This document shows, in pieces, positions 8,566-17,295 of a DNA stretch of 64,000 nucleotides. The notes beneath the pieces are model-generated. The model was not told the DNA's origin, made no database searches, and saw only the letters and a program-made list of their open reading frames with translations. The stretch is taken from NCBI RefSeq assembly GCF_900104485.1, contig NZ_FMXQ01000005.1, forward strand, positions 124,001 through 188,000, read 5' to 3'. This DNA comes from Bauldia litoralis. GTDB lineage: Bacteria > Pseudomonadota > Alphaproteobacteria > Rhizobiales > Kaistiaceae. Position 1 is the first letter of the stretch. Each line of letters begins with the position of its first letter. The position numbers and the translations under genes were made by a program.

Positions 8566-9602
8566 GAAACGACCTCCTTTCGACTGATGAGGTGGTTCGA
8601 CGCGGCGGCGGCCAGGAGCGCCAGGCCGATGAGAAGCGTCTGGAAATAGGCCGGCACGAGTATGAGCATTCCCACAGTAAGCGCCATGATGATCAGCGCG
8701 CCAATGAACGAGCGGAGGACCCTGCCCTCACCGCCGGCGAACGCGGTGCCGCCGATCAGCACGGCTAGGATGGCGGAAAGTTCCATCCCGTCTCCCGAAA
8801 GCGGATCGCCGAGTGACATGAAGCTGGATCGCGCAATGCCGGCAAGCGCCGCGGTCATACCAACGATCACATAAAGCAGAAAAACGATCCGTCCGGTGTT
8901 GATGCCGGACAATCTTGCCGCTGTCGGGTTGCCGCCCGTCGCGGCGGCGTATTTGCCAAGCAGCGTCCGATTCTGGGCGACGACAAGCACCAGGGTGACC
9001 CCGACGGCGACCCAGAAGGCCGCGGGAAGGCCGAGCATCACGCCGATCCGGCCGTAGGAGTTGAACCAATCGGGCATCGACAGGCCGCCGCCGGACTTGA
9101 TCGCCGACACGCCGTCCTCGACGAGAAGCAGGGCGATACCCTTGTAGAGGCTCAATGTGATCAAGGTCGCGATGACCGGTGTTATCCCGAGCCGAACGAC
9201 CAGAATGCCGTTGATGGCCCCAAGACCGGCACCGACGACAAGCGTGAGGGCGAAGGCGACCGGAAACGGCAAGCCATGGATGGCGAACAGTGCATAGACG
9301 ACCGCGCTGAGGCTTGCGGCGCTCCCCACGGACAAGTCGATATAGCCCGATACCATGAGCAGCGTGAAGGCGCCGACCAGCGTCAGCAATGGCGCCGATA
9401 TCCTGAGAATGTTGATGATGTTGTTCTGGTTCAGGAAGTTGCCGCGCTCGAAGAGATCGAACCTGTCGAGATTGGCGGCGCTGAGCACGACGACCACGGC
9501 GACGAGCACCAGGTAGATATAGTAGCTGCGCAGGAAGCGGGCGACGGGGCCGCCAGCCGGCCGGGATTGTGCATAAGCGGGTGTGTGGGACATCGAGCTC
9601 AC
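8562..9602 (-). CDS. Sugar ABC transporter permease (RbsC/CUT2 type)
   Basis: This is a membrane permease of 346 residues with roughly eight to ten hydrophobic segments and the CUT2 signature region SGYIDLSVGS near residue 86. A second conserved stretch, GGTAFAGGEGRV, lies near the C-terminus. The start is GTG, overlapping the stop of the previous permease gene in a GTGA; an ATG three codons later is an alternative. Together with the permease at 9599-10627 and the two-domain ATPase it builds one CUT2-type importer with a heterodimeric channel. Confidence 0.9.
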   Translation of the reverse strand: MSSMSHTPAYAQSRPAGGPVARFLRSYYIYLVLVAVVVVLSAANLDRFDLFERGNFLNQNNIINILRISAPLLTLVGAFTLLMVSGYIDLSVGSAASLSAVVYALFAIHGLPFPVAFALTLVVGAGLGAINGILVVRLGITPVIATLITLSLYKGIALLLVEDGVSAIKSGGGLSMPDWFNSYGRIGVMLGLPAAFWVAVGVTLVLVVAQNRTLLGKYAAATGGNPTAARLSGINTGRIVFLLYVIVGMTAALAGIARSSFMSLGDPLSGDGMELSAILAVLIGGTAFAGGEGRVLRSFIGALIIMALTVGMLILVPAYFQTLLIGLALLAAAASNHLISRKEVVS

Positions 9603-10627
9603 CGGTTCCTGCGGGCGAGCGCCCAGGTCTGCGTGACGATCGCGAGGAACACGGCGACCGCCTTGAGGATGAACTGCCAGTCCGGCGACAGGATCATCCC
9701 CGTCGCGGCCGTGGTCACGACCGCGAGGATGAGAGCGCCGAAGAACATCCCGATCACCGAGCCGAAGCCGCCGGCGATGGCGACCCCGCCCAGCAGGGCC
9801 GTCACCAGCGCATCGAATTCCATCAGCGTGCCGCGGTTCGAGTATCCGGACCTGAACTCGGAGGCCAGAAGGATTCCCACCGCCCCGGCGATTCCGGCAC
9901 TCAGCAGATAGAGGTAGGTAAGGTGTTTCGCCCGGTCGATGCCGGAGAGCCTGGCGGTCACGGGATTCGCGCCGATCCAGTAGGTGAGTCGACCGAACAC
10001 CGTCTTCTTCTCGATGAAGATGGCGACGAGGAGAAGAACGACCATCAGCACGACGGGAAGACGCACCGACGTTCCGAACATCGTCAGGTTGCCAAGAATA
10101 CCGAACTCGGGAGGCAGGTTCGTGTTGCGTTGGGAGCCCTGGGTGATGACCTGCGCAATACCCCGGGCGAGCATCATCGTCCCGAGCGTTACGATGATCG
10201 ACGGCACGGAAAAGCGAACGACGAAGAGCGCGTTCAACGCGCCGACCGCCAGGGCACCGCCAAGCGCGCAGACGATTGCCAGCCAGTAGGGAAAGCCAAG
10301 TCCCGTCGAGAGGGCATTGTTCCCGTCGGCCGACTGGGCGAACCAGACCGCGAGGACCCCGGACAATGCGACCACGCCTCCGACGGAAAGGTCGAAATTC
10401 CCGGACACGAGGAGAAATGTCACGCCGACACCGAGCGAGATGACGGCCCAGTTGTTGGTCACCAGGTTGAGCATGGTGAGCGGCTGGAAGAAATTCGGCA
10501 CAAAGACCGATGCGATGAGAAACAGCCCGACGGCGACGCAGGCGACCAGGGAGGCGATGAACGTCTCGTCGCCCATGCGGTGGTCGGACCCCAGCACCCC
10601 TTCAGCCTTGACCGGATAAGCGGTCAT
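9599..10627 (-). CDS. Sugar ABC transporter permease (RbsC/CUT2 type)
   Basis: This is a second 342-residue permease of the same importer. It carries the family motif SGNFDLSVGG near residue 59 and GGVAIAGGFGSV toward the end. The ATG overlaps the stop of the ATPase gene (ATGA), and its own stop overlaps the next permease. Having two different permease genes in tandem is a common CUT2 variant and suggests a heterodimer. Confidence 0.9.
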   Translation of the reverse strand: MTAYPVKAEGVLGSDHRMGDETFIASLVACVAVGLFLIASVFVPNFFQPLTMLNLVTNNWAVISLGVGVTFLLVSGNFDLSVGGVVALSGVLAVWFAQSADGNNALSTGLGFPYWLAIVCALGGALAVGALNALFVVRFSVPSIIVTLGTMMLARGIAQVITQGSQRNTNLPPEFGILGNLTMFGTSVRLPVVLMVVLLLVAIFIEKKTVFGRLTYWIGANPVTARLSGIDRAKHLTYLYLLSAGIAGAVGILLASEFRSGYSNRGTLMEFDALVTALLGGVAIAGGFGSVIGMFFGALILAVVTTAATGMILSPDWQFILKAVAVFLAIVTQTWALARRNR

Positions 10628-12135
10628 GGCGCTACGCTCCCGCCGCCGCCGGTTACGACATTGAGGATATGGGCCATGTCGACATCGGGGCCGTTGGCGA
10701 TTTCGGCTTCCAGTGCGCCGGAGAACAGGAGGAAAATCCGGTCACAGATGCCGAGCACTTCCTCAAGTTCCGAGGAGAAAACCGCGACCGAGGTTCCCTT
10801 GTTGGCGAGGTTCCGGATGATCTCGTAGATTTCCGTCTTGGCGCCGACGTCAACGCCGCGCGTCGGCTCGTCGAGCAGCAGCAGATCGGCATCGGCGAAG
10901 AGGCATTTGGCGAAGACGACTTTTTGCTGGTTCCCGCCTGACAGCTTTTCCGTGTGCTTCTCGATCGAATCCGTCGCGATGCTGAGCTTTCGCACATAAT
11001 CGACAGCGGCCGATCGCTCATCCGCACTGCGGAAAATGCCGGCATCGGACAGCCGCCTCAGATTCATCACCGAAATATTCTCGCGGATGGTCAGGGTTGT
11101 GAACAAACCCTGGGTGCGCCGCTCTTCGGGCACCAGGGCAATGCCCGATGCGATCGCCTGCTTCGGCGACCCTCCGATCTTCCTGCCCTTGAAACGGATC
11201 TCGCCGGAACATTGATCCGCGCCGAAAAGGGCCCGTGCGATCTCGGTCTTTCCGGCTCCGACCAGTCCATAGAATCCGACGATCTCGCCCCGGTTGATGT
11301 GAAAGGAGACATCCTTGAGCAGATGGTTGTTCAATCCCGTCGCGGAGAGAACCGCCTCATCGCCGACCGTGGCGCGCGGCACGTAGTCCTGAAAGACCGA
11401 ACGGCCGATCATCATTTCGATCAGCTCGGAACGTCCGGCGACTTCCGGTAGCGGCTTGGTGGCAATGTGTTTTCCGTCGCGCAGGACCGTGACCGCGTCA
11501 CCCAGCTCGAAGATCTCGTCGAGCTTGTGGGAGATGTAGATGACGGTCACGTCCGAGTCCCGCAGGCGGCGGATCACGCCGAAGAGACGCTCGACCTCCC
11601 GCTCGGACAAAGCCGCCGTCGGCTCGTCCATGATGATGATGCTGGCGCCGGACGAAGCGGATCGCGCGATTTCGACAATCTGCTTCTGCGCGACACTCAG
11701 GGAGGAGACCCGGGCCGACGGATCGATCGAGGGCTCGATCATCGCCAGCGTTTCGACCACGCGCCGATCGAGATCGGACTCGACCAGGAATCCGAAACGC
11801 GCGCGCTCCATTCCCAGCGTCAGGTTCTCGTGAACGGAGAGTTGGTCGACGACATGGAGTTCCTGGAAAAGCGTAGCTATGCCGCCTTCCCGTGCCTGGT
11901 GTGGATTGGTGGGCTGATACGCGCTGCCGTCCACTCGCATGGTTCCGCTGGTCGGCTGCAGAGCTCCCGTCAGCATCTTGACGAGGGTCGACTTGCCCGC
12001 GCCATTCTCGCCGACAAGGCAGTGCACGGTGCACCGCTCGACCGCGAAACTGACATCGTCGACCGCCCTCACGCCGGGATAGTCCTTCGTGAGTCCTTCG
12101 ACCGAGAGGATTGGCGATGGCTGCTCGCCTGTCAC
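10624..12135 (-). CDS. Sugar ABC transporter ATP-binding protein, two fused NBDs (RbsA/XylG type)
   Basis: This 503-residue ATPase energises the importer and has two nucleotide-binding domains. The first has Walker A GENGAGKST, a divergent signature (LSVAQKQ) and Walker B IIMDEPTAAL. The second has a modified Walker A (VGAGKTE), the signature LSGGNQQ and Walker B LLLDEPTRGVD. This pattern is normal for RbsA-type proteins. The frame is open far upstream, but the GTG at 12135 is chosen because a perfect GGAGG lies 8 bases before it and homology begins there. The 187-base gap to the binding-protein gene is the longest within the operon. Confidence 0.9.
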   Translation of the reverse strand: MTGEQPSPILSVEGLTKDYPGVRAVDDVSFAVERCTVHCLVGENGAGKSTLVKMLTGALQPTSGTMRVDGSAYQPTNPHQAREGGIATLFQELHVVDQLSVHENLTLGMERARFGFLVESDLDRRVVETLAMIEPSIDPSARVSSLSVAQKQIVEIARSASSGASIIIMDEPTAALSEREVERLFGVIRRLRDSDVTVIYISHKLDEIFELGDAVTVLRDGKHIATKPLPEVAGRSELIEMMIGRSVFQDYVPRATVGDEAVLSATGLNNHLLKDVSFHINRGEIVGFYGLVGAGKTEIARALFGADQCSGEIRFKGRKIGGSPKQAIASGIALVPEERRTQGLFTTLTIRENISVMNLRRLSDAGIFRSADERSAAVDYVRKLSIATDSIEKHTEKLSGGNQQKVVFAKCLFADADLLLLDEPTRGVDVGAKTEIYEIIRNLANKGTSVAVFSSELEEVLGICDRIFLLFSGALEAEIANGPDVDMAHILNVVTGGGGSVAP

Positions 12136-12322
12136 AAGCTTGTCCTCCAAGCGGAGCGCAGCATCACGTCGTCTCGCAGCGCCTTCGTGGCCGACCGGTG
12201 TCAGCGAACGGTATCGGCAGCGCCGTGAGGGATGCTTCGATGAAATCCGGGACAGAGGCCTGGCGGCCGGGTTCGATCGTCTCGTCGACCAAACGCCGGC
12301 CGTCCAGGCTGACTGGCGGTCG

Positions 12323-13348
12323 TTACTCGCCGAACTGGGCGGCGAGCCACGCCTCGGCTTCTTCCTTCGGCATGCTCCAGTAGGAGACGGTGTATGCCTT
12401 GTAGAAGTGCTCCTCGGCCGGATCACTGCTGGCGGCGACCTTGCCGTCAACGACATCCATGATCAGGTCGATCCTCCCCTGCGCGGTCTCGATCGGCGGA
12501 AGGCCCATGGAGACCTTCAGGCTCGAGTTCGGGTCATAGACCTGGTCGAACTCGACGGAATCGAAGTCGACGCTGGCGACGATCTCGGTCAGCGGCTTGC
12601 CGTCTTCGAACTTGCCCCGGCCGATCTGGGAAAGGCCGGCCATGGTCCCGACGGTCAGGTTGGACGCTTCGGAGTAGATCAGGTTGACCTCCGGCCGCTG
12701 GGTGAGCAGGTCGACGACGATCTGCTTCGCCGCTTCCTGGCCGGCGCTGGCGTCCAGTGCACCGAGATTCTCGGCATCCGGAGCGACCGACAGGACACCC
12801 TCGACAAACGGGGCGGTCCGGCCCGAATTCACCTCGGTATGGTTCGGCCATCCAAGCTGAACCATGACGATCGGCTTGTCAGGATGCGCTTCCTTCCAGG
12901 CCGTCGCCATCTCCTTGCCCATCTCGAAGGAAACGCCGGCTTCGTCGCTGCGCGCGGTCGGTATACCGGAATCGGTGATCGGGCTGAAGAAGGACGTCAT
13001 GACGATGCCCTCGCCCAGGGCTTCCTTGACACCGGGCGTCGCTGCTTCCGCATCCCAGATATGCAGGGTCGCTGCGTCGAAGCCGCCGGCAACCACCTGG
13101 TCGATGTTCTGGGTCATGACGGCCGAGTCCGCCTGACCGTCAAAGACGACGACTTCCGCACCGTACTTCTCCAGGCCGTAGCGCTCGGCTTCGGCCGCCT
13201 GCGACTGGTGGAAGACGTTCGACAGGTCGGAGACGAAAAACGCGATCCGCTTGCCATCCTCGGCCGCTGCGCCCGTGCTTGCCGCGGCGATGAACGACGA
13301 GGCCAGCAAGCCCGCCGAAAAGAGTCTGATTTTCTGGTTCGTTCCCAT
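12323..13348 (-). CDS. Periplasmic sugar-binding protein of CUT2 ABC importer
   Basis: This 341-residue protein is the first gene of the operon. It has a Sec signal peptide of about 29 residues ending in AAA-ED. The mature part begins RIAFFVSDLSNVFHQSQ and has the two-lobed periplasmic-binding-protein type 1 (ribose/LacI-like) fold. It would deliver the polyol or sugar to the two permeases. As usual, this gene is farthest upstream and is separated from the ATPase gene by an untranslated gap, which often lets the binding protein be made in excess. Confidence 0.9.
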   Translation of the reverse strand: MGTNQKIRLFSAGLLASSFIAAASTGAAAEDGKRIAFFVSDLSNVFHQSQAAEAERYGLEKYGAEVVVFDGQADSAVMTQNIDQVVAGGFDAATLHIWDAEAATPGVKEALGEGIVMTSFFSPITDSGIPTARSDEAGVSFEMGKEMATAWKEAHPDKPIVMVQLGWPNHTEVNSGRTAPFVEGVLSVAPDAENLGALDASAGQEAAKQIVVDLLTQRPEVNLIYSEASNLTVGTMAGLSQIGRGKFEDGKPLTEIVASVDFDSVEFDQVYDPNSSLKVSMGLPPIETAQGRIDLIMDVVDGKVAASSDPAEEHFYKAYTVSYWSMPKEEAEAWLAAQFGE

Positions 13349-13766
13349 TCACACATCCTCCCATTGCCATGATTGCGTGAGGCCACATGGCTTACGGCCC
13401 TCGTTCTCTCCGCCAGCAACCAGCTCCTCCCTGGATCTGGTAATAATTGCGGACTTCGATATTTCTTTCGAACATTGGAAGAAATGTCAATAAGAGGATT
13501 TTATTTCATGCGCGATCATGGCCCGTCCCCGCACCCGATACGCGCTGGCATGTCCTGACTTTTGCTTCGCTCCCGGTATGTCGTCCGCGTCTCGAAAGCA
13601 CGCCGCTTTTCAACGAAAACTGGGCGGAGCTGGCGTTCTCTGCGGGTCAGCGACGTGAATCAGCCGGCGCAATTCGGAAAATGCTCGCAGCTGCCGCGCA
13701 GCCGTTGCGGCCTTAACTGATCGTTACCGGTCGGCGGTTAGTTTTCGTCGAAATGGCTCTATCCAG
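13349..13766. other. 418-base intergenic region (operon A promoter side)
   Basis: This is the only gene-free stretch longer than 300 bases. It lies between the divergently transcribed operon A (minus) and the DUF1906 gene (plus). It is more AT-rich at 13440-13510 than its surroundings. It holds the promoter/operator candidate listed separately. Short open frames here have no good ribosome site or recognisable protein. Confidence 0.6.
13461..13490 (-). promoter_or_regulatory. Candidate promoter and SorC operator for operon A
   Basis: On the minus strand a perfect -35 hexamer TTGACA lies at 13490-13485. Immediately downstream, filling the space toward the -10, is an imperfect palindrome of 25 bases (13461-13485) with perfect 7-base outer arms ATTTCTT/AAGAAAT. 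The -10 is poor (AGAAAT at 18 bases). It stands about 113 bases before the start of the binding-protein gene. The layout fits a regulated promoter bound by the SorC-family protein of the operon; that binding is an inference. Confidence 0.45.
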
Positions 13767-14528
13767 GTGACGGCGGAGACAGACGTGTTCAGGCGAGCGT
13801 GTTCTTCACTTACCGCGGCGGTGCTGGTCGCCGCCCTCGGCGGCGACGCAATCGCCTCCGGATCGCACAAGTCCGAGGACCATTGCTACGCCGGCAGCGG
13901 CGTCATGGCAGCCGACACGTCGCAGCCGGTGACCAGTGTCTTTCTCAAGAAGATGCGGCAGGTCGGCGTCCACACCATCATCCGCTACTTCGACCACAAG
14001 AACGAGACGATCCCCGGCAAGACGCTGACCTTCGACGAGCGGATGCAGATCGCCGAGGCCGGGTTTCACATCCTGGTGGTCTTCCAGCACTGGGGACAGC
14101 GGATCTCGACCTTCCGCGATCCCAAACGCGGAAAATCAGACGCGATCCGGGCGCTGACGCTTGCCCATGATGTCGGCCAGCCGGTGGGCAGCGCCATCTA
14201 TTTCGCAGTCGACGGACCGTGGTCCAATACCAAGGACATGGCCGACATCACCCGCTATTTCACCGATGTGCGGCGCAGCGTCGCCGAGCGCGGCAACCTC
14301 TATCGGGTTGGCGTCTATGGCAGCGGCCAGGTGTGCTCCGCCATCCTCGACCAGGGACTCGCCGACTATTGCTGGCTGGCCAATGCCAGGGCATGGCCCG
14401 GCTACAACGCCCACCTCGCCTCAGGCCGTTGGCAGATTCGCCAGCTGATGCCCGGCAAATGCGGAGACCGCGAAGTCGACTTCAACCTGCTGCCTTCCCG
14501 CTCGGCCTATTTCGGCCAGTTCCGCTAG
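13767..14528 (+). CDS. Secreted DUF1906 (glycoside-hydrolase-like) protein
   Basis: This 253-residue protein has an N-terminal signal segment (about residues 8-31, ending AIASGS). It then carries the DUF1906 TIM-barrel domain, related to GH25-type lysozymes and Rv2525c. Typical features are the strand-and-turn start VMAADTSQPV, the aspartate in RYFDH, AIYFAVDGP with its acidic residue, and the closing GKCGDREVDFN. The start is GTG at 13767. Proteins of this family are exported and are thought to act on cell-wall or other glycans, but activity is mostly unproven. It stands alone, converging on the P-type ATPase with a 22-base gap. Confidence 0.75.
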   Translation: MTAETDVFRRACSSLTAAVLVAALGGDAIASGSHKSEDHCYAGSGVMAADTSQPVTSVFLKKMRQVGVHTIIRYFDHKNETIPGKTLTFDERMQIAEAGFHILVVFQHWGQRISTFRDPKRGKSDAIRALTLAHDVGQPVGSAIYFAVDGPWSNTKDMADITRYFTDVRRSVAERGNLYRVGVYGSGQVCSAILDQGLADYCWLANARAWPGYNAHLASGRWQIRQLMPGKCGDREVDFNLLPSRSAYFGQFR

Positions 14529-14550
14529 GCATTCCGTTCCCAACCGATGC

Positions 14551-17100
14551 TCAGGGCGATGTCGACTGCCTGTCGCGTGGCGCCGACGCGAGGCCGAGAA
14601 AGCGCTCGAACCAGCGGAAGCGCCAGTTGAGCAGGAGAATCGCCGTCCATAGCGGCAGGACGGCGGCGACGCTGAGATAGACGCCCGGGCCGACGGTGAT
14701 CAGCCCGAAATAGTCGGCGAGCGTGCCGTTGACGAGAACCACCCCGAAGACGACCGCGAGAGCCCCCGCCATGATGGTCGGCCGCTTGTCGGGCGTGACC
14801 TTGGGCACCCAGCCGGTGAACAGGCGGATCGGCGGGGCGAGGAACAGGATCAGCACGAAGGCGGTGAAGGTGATGAACATCGACAGCGCCGACTGCGCGA
14901 CGATGGTTGCGGCGGCCTCCGCAAATTCCGGGCCGTCATCGACGCTCAGTCCGGTGACCCGCTCGAAATTCTGAAGCCCGAAATCCGGAATGTTATAGGC
15001 CTGCACGTCGATCTGGACGCGTTCGAAATGAAACGTGTAGAGGCCGACGCCGAAGACCATGGTCACCACCGCGACCGGAATGACAAAGCGCACCAGCTTA
15101 CGGATCAGGTCCTCGGCCAGAACGACCGGCCGCGCCCACAGGGTCAGGAAAAACGTGGGGATGCCGACCGTGAACAGCGTCAGGGCCATCTGGGCGGGCT
15201 CGAAGGGGAAGGTCAGCCCGAGCATGGTAATGGCGATGATCGCCAGGATCGAACTGGCGACCCGCGACAGGAACAGGAGAAGCGCGGTGGTCATGCCGGA
15301 GAGGACCCGCTGGCCCTCGGAGAAGGCAGCGCGCAGCGGCTGGAAATCGTCGTTGAGGAGGACGATGTCGGCGACGTTGCGGGCGGCGGCGCTGCCGCTG
15401 TTCATCGCGATGCCGAGTTGGGCCTTCTTCAGCGCCAGGACATCGTTGACGCCGTCGCCGACCATCGCGACGTGATGGCCCTTGGCGATCAGCGCGGTGA
15501 CGATCTGCTCCTTCTGGGCCGGGGCGATACGGCCGAAGACATCGGTCTCTTCGACAGTGGCGGCGAAATCGGCGGAATTTAATCCGGCCAGATCCGGACC
15601 GGAGACCAGCCCCTCGACCGGCAGGTCTGCCTGGCGGGCCAGCGCCGCGACGGTGTTCGGATCGTCGCCGGAGATGATCTTCAGCCTTAGCCCGAGAGCG
15701 GCGAAGGCCGCGAAAGTCTCGCCGACATTCGGCCGCAGCACGTCGGCGAGGATGACCAGGCCGAGCGGCTGGAGCGGCGGCAATCCTGGCGCGTCGTCAT
15801 CGCCGGAAAAGGCGGTCTCCTCGGTGCTCCCAGCAAAAAGAAGAACACGCAGGCCGGACTCCGCGATGGTCGCGACGCGGCGGGCGAGATCTTCGGTTGC
15901 CGCCGAGCGCGCGAGATGCGGGACGAGCATCTCGTAAGCGCCGAGCGCATGGACGCCGGCCAGCGGCCCGGTGGCGAAGGCGACGGCGCTCCATTTCCGC
16001 CCTGACGAAAAGGCGATCACGTTGTCCGGCGTCAGCGCATCGCCGGGCAGGCCCGCTGCCAGCGCGGTGGTCGTCTGGTTGGGCGAGCCGACACTGCGGG
16101 CATAGGTGCCGATCAGCGAACCGAGCTGGTCCTGACTCTCCTCTCCGATGGTCTCGATCCGGTCGAGACTCAGGGCGTTGGTGGTCAGCGTGCCGGTCTT
16201 GTCGACGCACAGGATATCGGCATCGCTCAACGACTCGACCGCATTGATCTGCTGGACCAGCGCGCCCTGCCGGGCGATGGCAGCGGCACCAAGCGAATAG
16301 GCGACAACAATGACGAAGAACAGGCCGTAGGGCACCTGCCCCGAAAGCACCGCGGCGAGTTGGACGATGCGCGTGCCGGGGAGATCCTGCAGCAGCGCCG
16401 ACACCAGGATGGTGCCGCTCATCAGCACGACGATCAGCATGACGAGACGGACGGCGAAGTCGATCTGCTTCTGCAGCGGCGTCTTGATGAACTGGAAGGC
16501 GCGGGCCTCGGCGGTCAGCTTGTTGGCATAGCTGTCGGCGCCGACGACCTCGGCCTCATAAGTCCCCTCGCCGCTCAGGCAGATGCTGCCGGACAGCAGC
16601 GGGTCGCCGACCGACTTGCGGACCGCCTGCGACTCGCCGGTCAGCAGCGACTCGTCAACTTCGAGAACGCCGCCATCGATCAACGAGCCATCGACGAGGA
16701 CCTGGTCGCCGGGACGGAGGCGGAGATGATCGCTCTTGACAATTTCGTCCGGGTCCCCGGCCCTTTCCACGCCGCCGCGGACCAGCTTCACCTTCGGACG
16801 GTTGAGAAGGGCGATGCGGTCGAGCTGACGCTTGGCGCGCAACTCCTGGACGGTGCTGATGATGGCGTTGACCAGGCCGAGCCCGACGCTGGTCATCGCG
16901 TCATTCCATTCGCCGAGAACGATCAGCGCGATGCCGATGGTGAAGAGGATGTTGTTGAAGAAGGAGAAGAGATTGGTGCGGATGACGGTGACATAGGACC
17001 GGCTCGTGGCGATCCGCACCGCGTTGCCTTCGCCGCTTTCACGACGCCGGGTGGCTTCAGCCTCGCTCAGGCCGCCGGTCGTTGCAACGTTCTCAGCCAC
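14551..17100 (-). CDS. P-type cation ATPase (P2-like, CtpE-related) with altered M4 motif
   Basis: This 849-residue membrane pump starts at a GTG. It has the actuator motif LTGES, the phosphorylated Asp at D300 in DKTGTLT, the hinge GDGVND, and transmembrane segments before, between and after these domains. The N-terminus (GLSEAEATRR...SRSYVTVIRTN) resembles the CtpE group, linked to calcium in mycobacteria. The transmembrane-4 motif, normally PEGL in P2 pumps, reads V-P-Y258-G-L, so the acidic ion-binding residue is missing. The ion is therefore uncertain. No clear ribosome site precedes the GTG. It has no partner genes. Confidence 0.85.
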   Translation of the reverse strand: MAENVATTGGLSEAEATRRRESGEGNAVRIATSRSYVTVIRTNLFSFFNNILFTIGIALIVLGEWNDAMTSVGLGLVNAIISTVQELRAKRQLDRIALLNRPKVKLVRGGVERAGDPDEIVKSDHLRLRPGDQVLVDGSLIDGGVLEVDESLLTGESQAVRKSVGDPLLSGSICLSGEGTYEAEVVGADSYANKLTAEARAFQFIKTPLQKQIDFAVRLVMLIVVLMSGTILVSALLQDLPGTRIVQLAAVLSGQVPYGLFFVIVVAYSLGAAAIARQGALVQQINAVESLSDADILCVDKTGTLTTNALSLDRIETIGEESQDQLGSLIGTYARSVGSPNQTTTALAAGLPGDALTPDNVIAFSSGRKWSAVAFATGPLAGVHALGAYEMLVPHLARSAATEDLARRVATIAESGLRVLLFAGSTEETAFSGDDDAPGLPPLQPLGLVILADVLRPNVGETFAAFAALGLRLKIISGDDPNTVAALARQADLPVEGLVSGPDLAGLNSADFAATVEETDVFGRIAPAQKEQIVTALIAKGHHVAMVGDGVNDVLALKKAQLGIAMNSGSAAARNVADIVLLNDDFQPLRAAFSEGQRVLSGMTTALLLFLSRVASSILAIIAITMLGLTFPFEPAQMALTLFTVGIPTFFLTLWARPVVLAEDLIRKLVRFVIPVAVVTMVFGVGLYTFHFERVQIDVQAYNIPDFGLQNFERVTGLSVDDGPEFAEAAATIVAQSALSMFITFTAFVLILFLAPPIRLFTGWVPKVTPDKRPTIMAGALAVVFGVVLVNGTLADYFGLITVGPGVYLSVAAVLPLWTAILLLNWRFRWFERFLGLASAPRDRQSTSP

Positions 17101-17246
17101 GGCGAGCGAGACGTGCGGTGCGATGAGGGGCGTCAGCCTTGCGAGGGGTCATCCGGGCTCCTTCCCGGCATTCCTAGCATCTGTCGCTTGGCGAAAGTCT
17201 AATCAATCTGGCCGCGCAGTTACGACTGCCCCTCCCCAGCAAGAGC

Positions 17247-17275
17247 CCGGGCCGGAGGCGCACCGGGCCGGAGGC
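17247..17275. repeat. Tandem 13-base direct repeat, period 16
   Basis: CCGGGCCGGAGGC occurs at 17247-17259 and again at 17263-17275. It lies just beyond the terminator hairpin of operon C. It may be chance in GC-rich DNA; no function is known. Confidence 0.5.
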
Positions 17276-17276
17276 A

Positions 17277-17293
17277 AAACGGCAAGGCCGTTT
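17277..17293 (-). terminator. Intrinsic-terminator-like hairpin at the end of operon C
   Basis: Read on the minus strand, AAACGG and CCGTTT form a 6-bp stem around CCTTG and end in TTTT. The hairpin begins 2 bases after the stop codon of the ABC ATPase gene. The T-run is short and partly within the stem, so efficiency may be modest. Confidence 0.5.
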
Positions 17294-17295
17294 CT

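Noticed and set aside
10624-12456. ATPase gene starting at 12456 (610 residues)
   Set aside because: The first 107 residues are Arg/Ser/Pro-rich with no homology, and a GGAGG lies 8 bases before the GTG at 12135.
13447-13716. An 89-codon open frame in the intergenic region
   Set aside because: It has no convincing ribosome site, overlaps the predicted operon A promoter and encodes no recognisable protein.
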